64,000 nt of DNA from Chloroflexota bacterium (GTDB lineage Bacteria; Chloroflexota; Anaerolineae; Anaerolineales; Villigracilaceae), in the NCBI GenBank assembly GCA_016234535.1, contig JACRBH010000160.1, forward strand, positions 1-64,000, written 5' to 3'. The translations under genes and the position numbers were made by a program. The notes under the pieces were generated by a model. The model was not told the DNA's origin. It did no database searches and saw only the letters and a list, made by a program, of their open reading frames with translations. Numbering within the stretch: the first letter of the stretch is position 1; each line of letters begins with the position of its first letter. Below, piece by piece: positions 15,281 to 23,541 of this stretch.

Positions 15281-16432
15281 ATGAAAATCATTCGTTCTCA
15301 TCTGGGCATAAAATTATTTCTTTCATATTTTGTTGTTATTCTGGTTGGCATGTCTGTCATCGGAATTACCACCAAGTTTGTTACACCAGCCGCTTACGCG
15401 CGCCATTTGTCTTTTATGGAATCGCAATTAGGAACAGGAACGGGTCAGGGGGCGATGGGGCAGGGCCACGGGCAGGGGCAGGGCGTTGGAATGATGGCGG
15501 ATTTTTATAATAATTTTCAGGCGACATTTAATGAATCGTTGGTGATCGCGGTGATTGCCGCTTCGTTGGTTGCGCTGATCGTGAGCTTTGTTTTTAGTCG
15601 AAGTATTCTCGCGCCTGTAGGAGTGATGATGTATGCGAGCCAGCGCATTGCAGATGGACATTACGATGAACGTGTGCAGTCGCATGGGAATGACGAGCTA
15701 AATCAACTTGCAGGAAGTTTCAATCAAATGGCAGATCAGCTCGAGCAGGTTGAAAACATGCGCCGCCGTTTGATCGGCGATGTGGCGCATGAACTTCGCA
15801 CGCCGCTTACCGCCATCAAAGGCTATGCCGAAGGTTTGATGGATAATGTTCTTCCCGCATCTGCTGAAACCTATCAACAGATCCATGCCGAGTCTGAACG
15901 ATTGAATCGTTTGGTGGATGATTTGCAGGAGTTGAGTCGCGTTGAGTCTCACGCCACACAGCTGGATGTCCACCCTGTAGATTCAGCCTCCTTAATTAAA
16001 ACTGTGACGAAGCGATTGCAGTATCAGTTCGACGAAAAGCGCGTCACTCTCAGCTCGAGCCTGCCACGTGAACCCATACATATCCTGGCTGACGAAGGCC
16101 GCGTGATCCAGGTTCTCACCAATTTGATCGGCAACGCTTTGCAATATACACCGGAGAACGGGAATGTCACGGTTTCCATCGAGCGTGTAAAAGGCGAAGC
16201 GCGAATTTCGGTCAGAGACACAGGGGTGGGAATTCCGCCGGAGCATCTCGCCAAAATCTTTGACCGCTTCTACCGCGTGGATAAATCGCGCACACGTACA
16301 CGCGGCGGCTCAGGGATCGGTCTAACAATTGCGAAGCATCTTGTCGAAGCGCATGGCGGAAAACTGTGGGCCGAGAGCGCTGGTGAAAATAAAGGCAGTG
16401 TATTTACATTTACACTGCCTTTGGCAAAATAA
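15281..16432 (+). CDS. Sensor histidine kinase, BaeS-like, with HAMP domain
   Basis: A 383-residue membrane kinase. TM1 (about 9-31) and TM2 (about 84-108) flank a short extracytoplasmic loop with an unusual Gly/Gln/Met-rich stretch, TGQGAMGQGHGQGQGVGMM, which might sense metal or hydrophobic compounds (inference). A HAMP linker (110-160) and HisKA helix with H170 in VAHELRTPL follow, then the HATPase_c domain with N-box NLIGNALQYTPENG, G1 DTGVGIPPEH, F-box FDRFYR and G2 GGSGIGLTIAK. It should phosphorylate the response regulator encoded just upstream. Confidence 0.95.
   Translation: MKIIRSHLGIKLFLSYFVVILVGMSVIGITTKFVTPAAYARHLSFMESQLGTGTGQGAMGQGHGQGQGVGMMADFYNNFQATFNESLVIAVIAASLVALIVSFVFSRSILAPVGVMMYASQRIADGHYDERVQSHGNDELNQLAGSFNQMADQLEQVENMRRRLIGDVAHELRTPLTAIKGYAEGLMDNVLPASAETYQQIHAESERLNRLVDDLQELSRVESHATQLDVHPVDSASLIKTVTKRLQYQFDEKRVTLSSSLPREPIHILADEGRVIQVLTNLIGNALQYTPENGNVTVSIERVKGEARISVRDTGVGIPPEHLAKIFDRFYRVDKSRTRTRGGSGIGLTIAKHLVEAHGGKLWAESAGENKGSVFTFTLPLAK
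16391..16422 (+). repeat. Perfect hairpin inside the 3' end of the kinase gene
   Basis: 12-bp perfect arms aaaggcagtgta and tacactgccttt with an eight-base loop, coding the last residues of the kinase (GSVFTFTLPLAK). No T-run follows. It could act as an mRNA 3'-end stabiliser. Confidence 0.6.
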
Positions 16433-16462
16433 GTTTATAGATTAACAACCCCCCAGACTTTG

Positions 16463-17119
16463 CTAAGGCTGAATTGGCTTGATAACCCCAATATCCGAAG
16501 GCTCGCCGCCGAATAGTCCAATATCCGTGCAGGATGATTTATCCACGCGCAATAACATAACTTCGTTTGACGTTGTATCCACCTGAATGACAGTATCCTG
16601 TTGGTAGGCCGAATCAACCGTCAGTTTAAGTGTGACCTGGTTTTGCGCAGGCAGGTTGCTGACGCATTTTCTCTTGTCAGGGTGTTCGCGGTCTTCATCC
16701 AGCGCGCGCAGCAGGGAGCAGGTGTTGGGGAGGTCTACGGTGCCGGTATTTTTTACAGTAACATAAGCGTTTGTTACTTCGCCCATGCCGTGAATAATGT
16801 CAATGCTGGTATTGCAGCCGAGAATATCCACAGAAATGGATTGTATGGGCATGAGTGTGGCTGTCTCGGAGGGGGTGATTGGCGCAAGTGTGAATGTGGG
16901 AGATGGGGTTTCGGTGATCGTTGGCGTGATAATGATGTCGCCTGGGGTTGAAGTCTCTGTAAATGTGGGGAGGATGATGATGGGTGTTGCCGTTACCACC
17001 CCCGGCGTGCGCGAAGGAATTGGTGTCCATACCGGAAAGGGTTGAGGTTGAACGCCCCAAGTATCACATGCTGAAAGCAAAAAAGCGATGGTTAGTAAAG
17101 TGAACAATCCCTTTTTCAT
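16463..17119 (-). CDS. Secreted lipoprotein with Thr/Pro linker
   Basis: A 218-residue lipoprotein. MKKGLFTLLTIAFLLSAC is a type II signal peptide with the lipidated cysteine at residue 18. Residues about 28-90 are a Thr/Pro/Ile-rich low-complexity linker (TPIPSRTPGVVTATP; TETPSPTF). Residues 95-215 form a beta-rich domain with four cysteines (LGCNTSIDI, NTCSLL, RKCVSN, SSCTDIG) and GEVTNAYVTVKNTGTVDL, which looks like an Ig-like or 'FxLYD/CARDB'-type fold. ATG 17119 is chosen because it starts the signal peptide; AAGGTATAAT lies six bases before it, so the mRNA may be leaderless. Surface protein of unknown partner. Confidence 0.72.
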   Translation of the reverse strand: MKKGLFTLLTIAFLLSACDTWGVQPQPFPVWTPIPSRTPGVVTATPIIILPTFTETSTPGDIIITPTITETPSPTFTLAPITPSETATLMPIQSISVDILGCNTSIDIIHGMGEVTNAYVTVKNTGTVDLPNTCSLLRALDEDREHPDKRKCVSNLPAQNQVTLKLTVDSAYQQDTVIQVDTTSNEVMLLRVDKSSCTDIGLFGGEPSDIGVIKPIQP

Positions 17120-17125
17120 AAGGCG

Positions 17126-17135
17126 ATTATACCTT
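17126..17135 (-). promoter_or_regulatory. -10 element AAGGTATAAT close to the start codon
   Basis: Minus-strand AAGGTATAAT with six bases to the ATG of the lipoprotein gene, identical in sequence and spacing to the element before the NYN gene at 12658. No clear -35 box. Confidence 0.5.
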
Positions 17136-17175
17136 CTCATATCATATTGCCCACGCGCTGGTTTGCTAATCTCGA

Positions 17176-17442
17176 TCAAGCCGCTGACGTTTTTTCCTGT
17201 AATTTTTTCCAGCTTGGTTCAACCAAGATCGAGCCGTCCGGGAAGACGATGGTCGGCACGCTTCGCAGTCCATTGTTAACTTTCATCACGAATTCAACCG
17301 CTTCTTCATCTCCCTCAAGCCCCACCCGAAGATATTCAATTTTGCTGGCCTCAAAGAATGCTTTTGCCCGATGACAATCAGGGCAATAGTCAGTGGTATA
17401 CATCACGATTTGCGAAGGATGTTTAGTGTATAGATCGGTCAA
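17176..17442 (-). CDS. Glutaredoxin-like (mycoredoxin-type) protein
   Basis: An 88-residue thioredoxin-fold protein. The active site is C20-P-D-C23 (DYCPDCHRAKAFF), with the cis-proline loop SVPTIVFPDGS; CPDC/CPYC with FPDG is typical of mycoredoxin and small glutaredoxins. It should reduce disulfides or thiol-mixed disulfides in the cytoplasm. TTG 17442 is taken as the start because GGAGG lies nine bases upstream; an ATG at codon 14 would remove the first strand. Its closest visible relative is the amino-terminal domain of the thioredoxin reductase fusion encoded just upstream (17618-18829), so the two probably arose by duplication. Confidence 0.88.
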   Translation of the reverse strand: MTDLYTKHPSQIVMYTTDYCPDCHRAKAFFEASKIEYLRVGLEGDEEAVEFVMKVNNGLRSVPTIVFPDGSILVEPSWKKLQEKTSAA

Positions 17443-17617
17443 GACTTAATTCCTCCAAATTTGAATTTTTATAATTACTTCAAGTTGCCACGCCAATTCC
17501 TTGCCGCGGATTATGCTAATTCACGCGAGTTTTGAAGGTAAATCCGCGAAAATCCGTGCAATCTGTGGCTAAAGATTTTAGGATTGCGCCTATTTAAAAG
17601 GGTGGCACCTGGGTTAA

Positions 17618-18829
17618 TTATCCGCCAATGGATTTGAGATATTCGCGAATTTCAAGAGCCACAGATGCGCCTTCACCTGCGGCTGCTGCGGCCTGTTTGG
17701 TTGCGCCCGAACGCACATCTCCCGCTGCGAATATTCCGGGGATACTGGTCATCATATGTTCGGTTTTTACGAAACCCCATTGGTCAAGTTTTGCTTTTTC
17801 CTTTATTAGATCATTGTTGGGTGTTAAACCGATAAATACGAAGACGCCATCGTAGTCGAGTAACTTTTCTTCATTTAGGTTTTTGTCTTCAACAATCACG
17901 GATTCGAGTTTATTCCTGCCTCGTAGCTCCTTGATATTGTGGTTAAGCAGGACATGCATAGTCTCTTTCTCAGCCACTTTTTCCTGCAGGATTTTGCTTG
18001 CTTTTGGTTCCTGCGAGTTCACAATAATGTCAACTTGTGAAGCGAATTTGGTCAGAAAGAGTCCCTCTTCAAAACCGCTATTTCCACCGCCAACTACAAG
18101 AACTTTTTTGCCCTTATAAAAGGCGCCATCGCAAGTGGCGCAAAAATGGACATTGATTCCGATCAATTCATCTTCGCCGGGAATATCCATGCGCCGGTAG
18201 CGCGCACCCGATGCGAGTAATACAGCCTTGCTATGATAATGCTTTCCTGAACTTGTGTGGATGATATGATATTGCCCATCTTGTTCAATTTCAGACACTT
18301 TCTGTGCCTGCAAAATTTCCACTCCAAATTTTCGAGCTTGCCGGCTTAGGCGGTCCGCAAATTCAGCGCCCGGAATGCCTTCATCGAAACCGGGAAAATT
18401 ATCAAGTGTTTGAGTGATGCCAGTTTGCCCGCCCAGCCCGGCTTTTTCGATAACAAGCGTCTCCAATCCTTCACGAGCGAGATAAAGCGCTGCCGTTAGC
18501 CCTGCCGGTCCGCCGCCTATAATGATCACATCATAAAACTCCAGTTTTGCATTGGTTTGGAGACCAAGTTTTTCTGCAAGTTGGGCATTGGATGGCTCAA
18601 CTAATACATCGCCGTCGGGGAAGATTATGGTTGGAATGATCCTCATTCCATTGTTAATGTTTTCCACAAATGAAACACCGCCTGTCTCCTCTTCAATATC
18701 CACGCTCACGTATTGAACTCGATGTTCTCCAAAGAATTTTTTTGCCCGTTTGCAATCCGGACACCAGACTGTGCTGTAAACTGTGATGGTGGAAGGCTTC
18801 AAATTGAAGATATCTGATTTTTCAGTCAT
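17618..18829 (-). CDS. Glutaredoxin-thioredoxin reductase fusion
   Basis: A 403-residue flavoprotein. Residues 10-85 are a glutaredoxin/mycoredoxin domain with C23-P-D-C26. From about residue 95 a complete thioredoxin-reductase follows: FAD site VIIIGGGPAGLTAALYLAREG, redox pair C230-A-T-C233 in HFCATCDGAFYKG, NADPH site VLVVGGGNSGFEEGLFLTKF, and carboxy-terminal FAD site GIFAAGDVRSGATKQAAAAAGEG. The fused disulfide domain probably receives electrons directly from the reductase, making a self-contained thiol-reducing system. ATG 18829 (GGAG upstream) is preferred to the 48-residue longer reading. The stand-alone glutaredoxin follows on the same strand. Confidence 0.92.
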   Translation of the reverse strand: MTEKSDIFNLKPSTITVYSTVWCPDCKRAKKFFGEHRVQYVSVDIEEETGGVSFVENINNGMRIIPTIIFPDGDVLVEPSNAQLAEKLGLQTNAKLEFYDVIIIGGGPAGLTAALYLAREGLETLVIEKAGLGGQTGITQTLDNFPGFDEGIPGAEFADRLSRQARKFGVEILQAQKVSEIEQDGQYHIIHTSSGKHYHSKAVLLASGARYRRMDIPGEDELIGINVHFCATCDGAFYKGKKVLVVGGGNSGFEEGLFLTKFASQVDIIVNSQEPKASKILQEKVAEKETMHVLLNHNIKELRGRNKLESVIVEDKNLNEEKLLDYDGVFVFIGLTPNNDLIKEKAKLDQWGFVKTEHMMTSIPGIFAAGDVRSGATKQAAAAAGEGASVALEIREYLKSIGG

Positions 18830-19021
18830 GGATTTCGTTCTCCTTGTGAATATGGATGGATTTTCGATAGATAATCTTACAAATTTTGCCAATGAGCCCT
18901 GGTTGGAGATTGTAATCATCCCATTACTTTTATGGGAGTGGGTTTGTCTGAATTTTATGTTAAAATCCATCAATATTGAATTGCATTTTCAAAGGATTTA
19001 TAATGAATTTGGAGTGGCAGC

Positions 19022-19882
19022 GTGACAAATCTTAAGAAATCTTTATTTTGGATAGCTTTTTATTTGCTAATTGTGCTTGTATTCGGTCAATTGGATCGTT
19101 CGGACAAACCTGTTATCAACTTTGCTGCATATTTTTACCTTACCGCGATCTTTATTGTGCCGGTTATGATTTTTGTCCCTTCACTCCATAAGGTTTCTGT
19201 TGCCGTGCCCATGTTCTTTTGGGGTGCGATTTATTTTGCCCTTTTACGGATCATTGACCGTGCCAATACCGCATCCATGAATGTGGAGGTGATTGTTCTT
19301 GAGGTTGTAATATTGGAAGTTGGGGTGTGGCTTTCCTATCAACTTGCTGTTGCGATTGAAGGTTCAGAATCTTTGATGGATATACTTGCCCAGGGCACCT
19401 TTCCCCACCGGGCGCTTGAATTGGATTCAGCTTCTGAACAGATAAAGAATGAGTTTGCCAGAAGCAGGCGTTTCCATCGCCCATTATCCCTTGTGGTTGT
19501 GCATGCCTTTCCGAAGGATGAAGAAGTAGTTCGTGAAATGCTTAAAAGTTTACAGCGTGATATGCTCGCCCGCCTGTCGAATGCCCGTATAGGTCAGGCG
19601 GTTGGAGAGGCAATTCGCCAGACCGATCTGCTCTTCATGGATCATATAGGCCGGTATATCGTACTTTGTCCGGAAACCAATATGGAAAGCATAGTTTTCT
19701 TGGCGGAGCGTATTTCCCAGACCGTCGAAGAACGGACAGGGCTTCAAGTCAATTGCGGTGTTGCCTCTTTCCCCGATGAGGCTTTGACATTTGATGATTT
19801 ATTGTTTCTGGGGCGTGATCGTTCAAAGCATTCCCCTGCTCCCGGCAATTTTGTTGAAATTAAAGAACAAGCTGTGAAATGA
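19022..19882 (+). CDS. Membrane protein with degenerate GGDEF-like domain
   Basis: A 286-residue protein. Four hydrophobic segments lie in residues 8-125, followed by a domain (about 145-280) that follows the GGDEF fold: FARSRRFHRPLSLVVVHAF at the first strand, IRQTDLLFMDHIGRYIVLCP where active enzymes carry RxGGDEF, and VNCGVASFPDEALTFDDLL at the end. The catalytic GG(D/E)EF motif is lost, so cyclase activity is unlikely; binding or dimerisation is more probable. GTG start with GGAG ten bases upstream. It overlaps the sugar-transferase gene by four bases, so it opens the exopolysaccharide locus and may regulate it. Confidence 0.72.
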   Translation: MTNLKKSLFWIAFYLLIVLVFGQLDRSDKPVINFAAYFYLTAIFIVPVMIFVPSLHKVSVAVPMFFWGAIYFALLRIIDRANTASMNVEVIVLEVVILEVGVWLSYQLAVAIEGSESLMDILAQGTFPHRALELDSASEQIKNEFARSRRFHRPLSLVVVHAFPKDEEVVREMLKSLQRDMLARLSNARIGQAVGEAIRQTDLLFMDHIGRYIVLCPETNMESIVFLAERISQTVEERTGLQVNCGVASFPDEALTFDDLLFLGRDRSKHSPAPGNFVEIKEQAVK

Positions 19883-20562
19883 CAAGTACGATATTTACTC
19901 CTGTTGATAAGTCCTCCTGGATCAATTCTTTTGATCCAAAGAAGCGTCTCTTCACTGGGCGCTCCTACCTGGTGGCAAAAAGAATCATGGATCTGACCCT
20001 TGTTATTTTGAGCATCCCGTTCTGGCTGCCAGTTCTTGGGATAATTCAATTAATTATCACTTTCACTTCCCCCGGGGCGCCTGCGATGTTCACACAATAT
20101 CGCACCGGGATGGGTGGAAAACGTTTCCGCATGTATAAATTTCGGTCAATGGTTCCGGAGGCTGAAAAATTAAAGGAAAAATTTGCTCATTTGAATGAGT
20201 TGCAATGGCCGGATTTTAAAATTACAAACGATCCGCGTATTACGAAGATTGGGAGAATCCTAAGGAAAACCAGTCTTGATGAACTGCCTCAATTGTTCAA
20301 TGTACTGAAGGGTGAAATGAGCCTGGTTGGCCCCCGCCCAACATCTTTTGGAACTGAAACTTATAAACTTTGGCATACTGAAAGGCTTGATGTCATGCCC
20401 GGCATGACAGGCCTATGGCAGATCATTGGGCGCGCCCAGCTTGAATTTGATGATCGACTGCGCCTGGACATAGCCTATATAGAGAGAGCTGGCCTATGGT
20501 TTGATATTAATATTCTATTTCGAACTGTTCTTGCCGTGTTCAAACAACGCGGTGCTCATTAA
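19879..20562 (+). CDS. Initiating sugar-phosphate transferase (WcaJ/WbaP type)
   Basis: A 227-residue monotopic membrane enzyme of the bacterial sugar transferase family (PF02397). KRIMDLTLVILSIPFWLPVL is the membrane helix, MYKFRSMVPEAE and TKIGRILRKTSLDELPQLFNVL contain the catalytic Asp-Glu region, and GEMSLVGPRPTSFG and PGMTGLWQIIGR are family signatures. It loads the first sugar phosphate onto undecaprenyl phosphate, starting exopolysaccharide repeat-unit assembly. It is at 227 residues the short form without the CoA-binding-like N domain. Translationally coupled to the preceding GGDEF-like gene by a four-base overlap. Confidence 0.94.
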   Translation: MTSTIFTPVDKSSWINSFDPKKRLFTGRSYLVAKRIMDLTLVILSIPFWLPVLGIIQLIITFTSPGAPAMFTQYRTGMGGKRFRMYKFRSMVPEAEKLKEKFAHLNELQWPDFKITNDPRITKIGRILRKTSLDELPQLFNVLKGEMSLVGPRPTSFGTETYKLWHTERLDVMPGMTGLWQIIGRAQLEFDDRLRLDIAYIERAGLWFDINILFRTVLAVFKQRGAH

Positions 20563-20797
20563 ATCTTTGATATGGATGGTAATTGACATGTTCCTGGCGT
20601 GAATTTCGCAAATAGGCAGGTGTCACGATTTTTTTCAAAACCTATTTTATTGAAACGGCAATTATTCCAAAAATAAAACAAGGTATAATCCTTACAAAAA
20701 TGCAAGGCAGGAATTAAGTAAGCGTTCGGGAAGCTGCATATTTTTATATAGTAACTTCTTATCACACCATGCTAGAACGATTTGAGAGGAAATAATA
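20563..20797 (+). promoter_or_regulatory. Intergenic region with AAGGTATAAT promoter element
   Basis: 235 bases without a gene. AAGGTATAAT at 20680-20689 repeats the -10 element seen before 12658 and 17119, here 108 bases upstream of the Wzz-like gene, so a long leader would result. GAGGA before the ATG at 20798 is a good ribosome site. No riboswitch fold recognised. Confidence 0.45.
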
Positions 20798-21928
20798 ATG
20801 GAAATAAAACTTTATCTTCGAATGTTGCAAAAGGGGTGGTGGGTGATTCTGTTAGCTGCTTTGGTGGCAGTGGCGTCATCCTTAATTGTATCTTTTTTGA
20901 CCGTTCCCCAGTATAGCGCAACTGCTCGATTTATAATAACTCCGAGCCCTTCACTCAAAACGAGTGTTGAAGTGATTAATAGTTTGAATACTCTGGATCG
21001 CGCCTCTGTTGTTGCTACTTATGTTGAAGTAATGAACAGCGATAAGATCCTTGCGGATTCCCTGACATTTTTGAATGCAAACCTTGACACTATTGAAAAT
21101 TACACTGTTCAAGCTGTCGCGCTCCCTAGTTCAAGCGTTCTTGAATTAACAGTAACGGGCTCGGATCCGAAATTGGTGGCTGAATTATCAAATGCGATTG
21201 GGCAGCAGACAATCATCTATGCAAATAGTCTCAATTTTATACTTTCTATTAATTTTCTTGACACTGCCGTACCTCCCACCATTCCACTAACCCCTCAGCC
21301 ATTGCGCGACGCCGGTCTTGGATTAGTTATAGGCATTGTTATTGGCTCTTTATTCGCAATACTAAGCGAACAGATTCGTATTCCATTTGAAGCTTATAGG
21401 CAACGGCTAAATATTGATAATATGACCGGGGTCTACAATAGCCGGTACTTCCGTCGTATTATTGAGGAAATGATATCTGAGAATCCTGATAAGAATTTTT
21501 CATTGGGTTTGATCGAAATAAACGGCTTGAGAGACCTGCTTGAATCTCTACCTCCTTCCGGCTTGCAGCAGTTATTGCAAAAAGTAACTGATATTTTGCG
21601 AAATGAACTGCGGGGCAATGACATTATCGGGCGTTGGGATGATGTGAGTTTTAGCATACTTCTTCCGGAAACTCCGGGCAATGCTGCTTCGAGAACTTTC
21701 GACCGTATTTATCAAGCTTTGTCGCTTCCTATAGAGTTGCTTCAGTTCGATTTGAATATTAACCTTGACCCGCATATTGGTGGAGTTGTTTACAGCAATC
21801 GGATTACAACCCAAGAGTTATTCACGAAGGCCAACAATTCCCTCGACGAAGCCCGCCGTAGCAGCGCAAAGCCTGTATATTTATGGGAGATGAATAGCCC
21901 ATTTTGGACTGATAAAGATTCCAACTAA
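20798..21928 (+). CDS. Wzz-type chain-length protein fused to degenerate GGDEF domain
   Basis: A 376-residue fusion. Residues 1-195 have the Wzz (chain-length determinant/polysaccharide co-polymerase) layout: TM1 (about 14-36) after LYLRMLQKGWW, a periplasmic helical part, then PTIPLTPQPLRDAGLGLVIG, the proline-rich motif leading into TM2. Residues about 205-365 are a GGDEF fold (DNMTGVYNSRYFRRIIEE; SLGLIEINGLRDLL). At the active site IIGRWDDVSFSILLPETP replaces RYGGDEFxILLP, so catalysis is lost. It probably sets polymer length and may respond to cyclic di-GMP or dimerise through the dead domain. It begins the Wzy/Wzx gene run. Confidence 0.82.
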   Translation: MEIKLYLRMLQKGWWVILLAALVAVASSLIVSFLTVPQYSATARFIITPSPSLKTSVEVINSLNTLDRASVVATYVEVMNSDKILADSLTFLNANLDTIENYTVQAVALPSSSVLELTVTGSDPKLVAELSNAIGQQTIIYANSLNFILSINFLDTAVPPTIPLTPQPLRDAGLGLVIGIVIGSLFAILSEQIRIPFEAYRQRLNIDNMTGVYNSRYFRRIIEEMISENPDKNFSLGLIEINGLRDLLESLPPSGLQQLLQKVTDILRNELRGNDIIGRWDDVSFSILLPETPGNAASRTFDRIYQALSLPIELLQFDLNINLDPHIGGVVYSNRITTQELFTKANNSLDEARRSSAKPVYLWEMNSPFWTDKDSN

Positions 21929-22051
21929 AATTTTTTGATTATTAATATGCGCTATTTGCGACTCATTTACAGGTGTTTTCTTGTTTTGTGTTAATGAGTT
22001 ATGCGAGAATGCATATTCAATCAATCAAATAATAATGGCTAATATACCAAT

Positions 22052-23536
22052 ATGAAGACTTATGATTCTCATATCACAGAGAAGAATCCTCGAATAGCCA
22101 ATGGCGGGCTGGACAGTGTTTCCGTTGTTTTGGCCCTTATTGCACTGGCTATTTCAGCGGGATCTGCTATCGCAATCGGTCAATTCGGGGCGTTGACTTT
22201 AATGATTATTCCGGCAGTGATTTTTTTAATAGTTGTTTTTGTAAACCCTGACTATGGTTTATCGATTTTTATTTTTGTTACCGCGACTCAGATTTCAAAT
22301 GTAGCAATTAAATTTTATGGAGCGCCATCAATAGCCCAGCCTTTGGCTGGGCTATTGATGTTTGTTATTTTGCTTCGCACTGTGCTATACAGAGAGCGAC
22401 CATTAAATTTGGGGCGTGCCGCTCCAGTACTGATTATTTATATCTTCGCGTTGTTTATCTCAATGTATAAAGCTGCTGATTTTGCGGTCAGTAGTGCTGC
22501 CTTTATCGGCTTTTTTAAGGATGCCCTGGGTGGGGTGATTATTATATTGTTGATCCAACGGCCAACCTCTTTTCGTCAAGCCATATGGGCGTTGATAATT
22601 GCTGGTATTTTTATGGGAACGATCAGCGTATTTCAAACTGTCACGCGCACATTTGATAACCCGTATTTTGGGTTTGGCGGGTGGGAATCTCAAACATCCG
22701 GCGAACAAAGCCGTAACCGATTAACAGGACCCTATGAAAATCCCAATGCATATTCCCAGGTGATGGTTGTAATCTTTGTATTGGCTTTGGAACGGCTTTG
22801 GCATGAAAAGCGCTCACTTTTGCGAATCTTCGCAGGCTGGTCTGCGATTGTCAGCAGTTTGACCATAGTGTTCACTTATTCCCGAGGCGGCGTTTTAACG
22901 TTGATCGCTGCCTTAGGGGTTTTGTTCCTCCAGAATCGTCCAAGATTGTTTCCCGTTCTTATGACACTTGTAGTTGGACTGGCATTGGCGCAATTCCTGC
23001 CCTCTGACTATACTAAACACATTAGTACATTGCAGGAGATTATTCCGACGCAGAATAATCAGATTACTGACTCCTCTTTTCGTGGACGCCTAAGTGAGAA
23101 CATTGCCGCCTGGCGAATGTTTTTAGATGATCCGTTTTTCGGAGTTGGGCTGGGAAATTTCGAAGTTCAATATCAAAATTATTCACGTCAAATTGGTTTG
23201 GATATTCGTCGTGTTGCCCGGACCCCGGCGAGCTTGTATCTTGAAGTTCTTTCTGAACAGGGATTGGTTGGCGTGGTACCGTTTATTCTCCTGATATATA
23301 CTATTTTTTCTGGTTTAAGATCTGCCAGATTTCAATTTTCCCTTGCGGGTATGCAGAATCAATCAAATATTACAATGGCGTTGTTTGCCGGCTTTGCGGG
23401 ATATATGATCGCCGCAACCGTTAAGAATAGTGCATATTCCAATGTATACTGGATCTTGGTGGGAATGTCTTTAAGCGCGACTCAGGTTGCCCTTTTCAGC
23501 CTTCGCGAGAAAAAAGAATTGGATGGATCTCGTTAA
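22052..23536 (+). CDS. O-antigen ligase/Wzy-like polysaccharide polymerase
   Basis: A 494-residue membrane protein with about 12 hydrophobic segments and the large periplasmic loop of the Wzy_C/WaaL superfamily. FTYSRGGVLTLIAALG and FFGVGLGNFEVQY, with NRLTGPYENPNAYSQV in the loop, are the family hallmarks. In a locus with Wzz, Wzx and an initiating transferase it is most likely the polymerase that joins repeat units outside the membrane, rather than a ligase. A perfect hairpin (22326-22360) lies inside the coding sequence. Six bases separate it from the flippase gene. Confidence 0.85.
   Translation: MKTYDSHITEKNPRIANGGLDSVSVVLALIALAISAGSAIAIGQFGALTLMIIPAVIFLIVVFVNPDYGLSIFIFVTATQISNVAIKFYGAPSIAQPLAGLLMFVILLRTVLYRERPLNLGRAAPVLIIYIFALFISMYKAADFAVSSAAFIGFFKDALGGVIIILLIQRPTSFRQAIWALIIAGIFMGTISVFQTVTRTFDNPYFGFGGWESQTSGEQSRNRLTGPYENPNAYSQVMVVIFVLALERLWHEKRSLLRIFAGWSAIVSSLTIVFTYSRGGVLTLIAALGVLFLQNRPRLFPVLMTLVVGLALAQFLPSDYTKHISTLQEIIPTQNNQITDSSFRGRLSENIAAWRMFLDDPFFGVGLGNFEVQYQNYSRQIGLDIRRVARTPASLYLEVLSEQGLVGVVPFILLIYTIFSGLRSARFQFSLAGMQNQSNITMALFAGFAGYMIAATVKNSAYSNVYWILVGMSLSATQVALFSLREKKELDGSR
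22326..22360 (+). repeat. Perfect 16-bp hairpin inside the Wzy-like gene
   Basis: Arms catcaatagcccagcc (22326-22341) and ggctgggctattgatg (22345-22360) with a three-base loop, all 16 pairs matched, coding SIAQPLAGLLM at a membrane segment. No T-run follows. Far beyond chance for coding DNA of this size. Confidence 0.8.
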
Positions 23537-23541
23537 GCATC

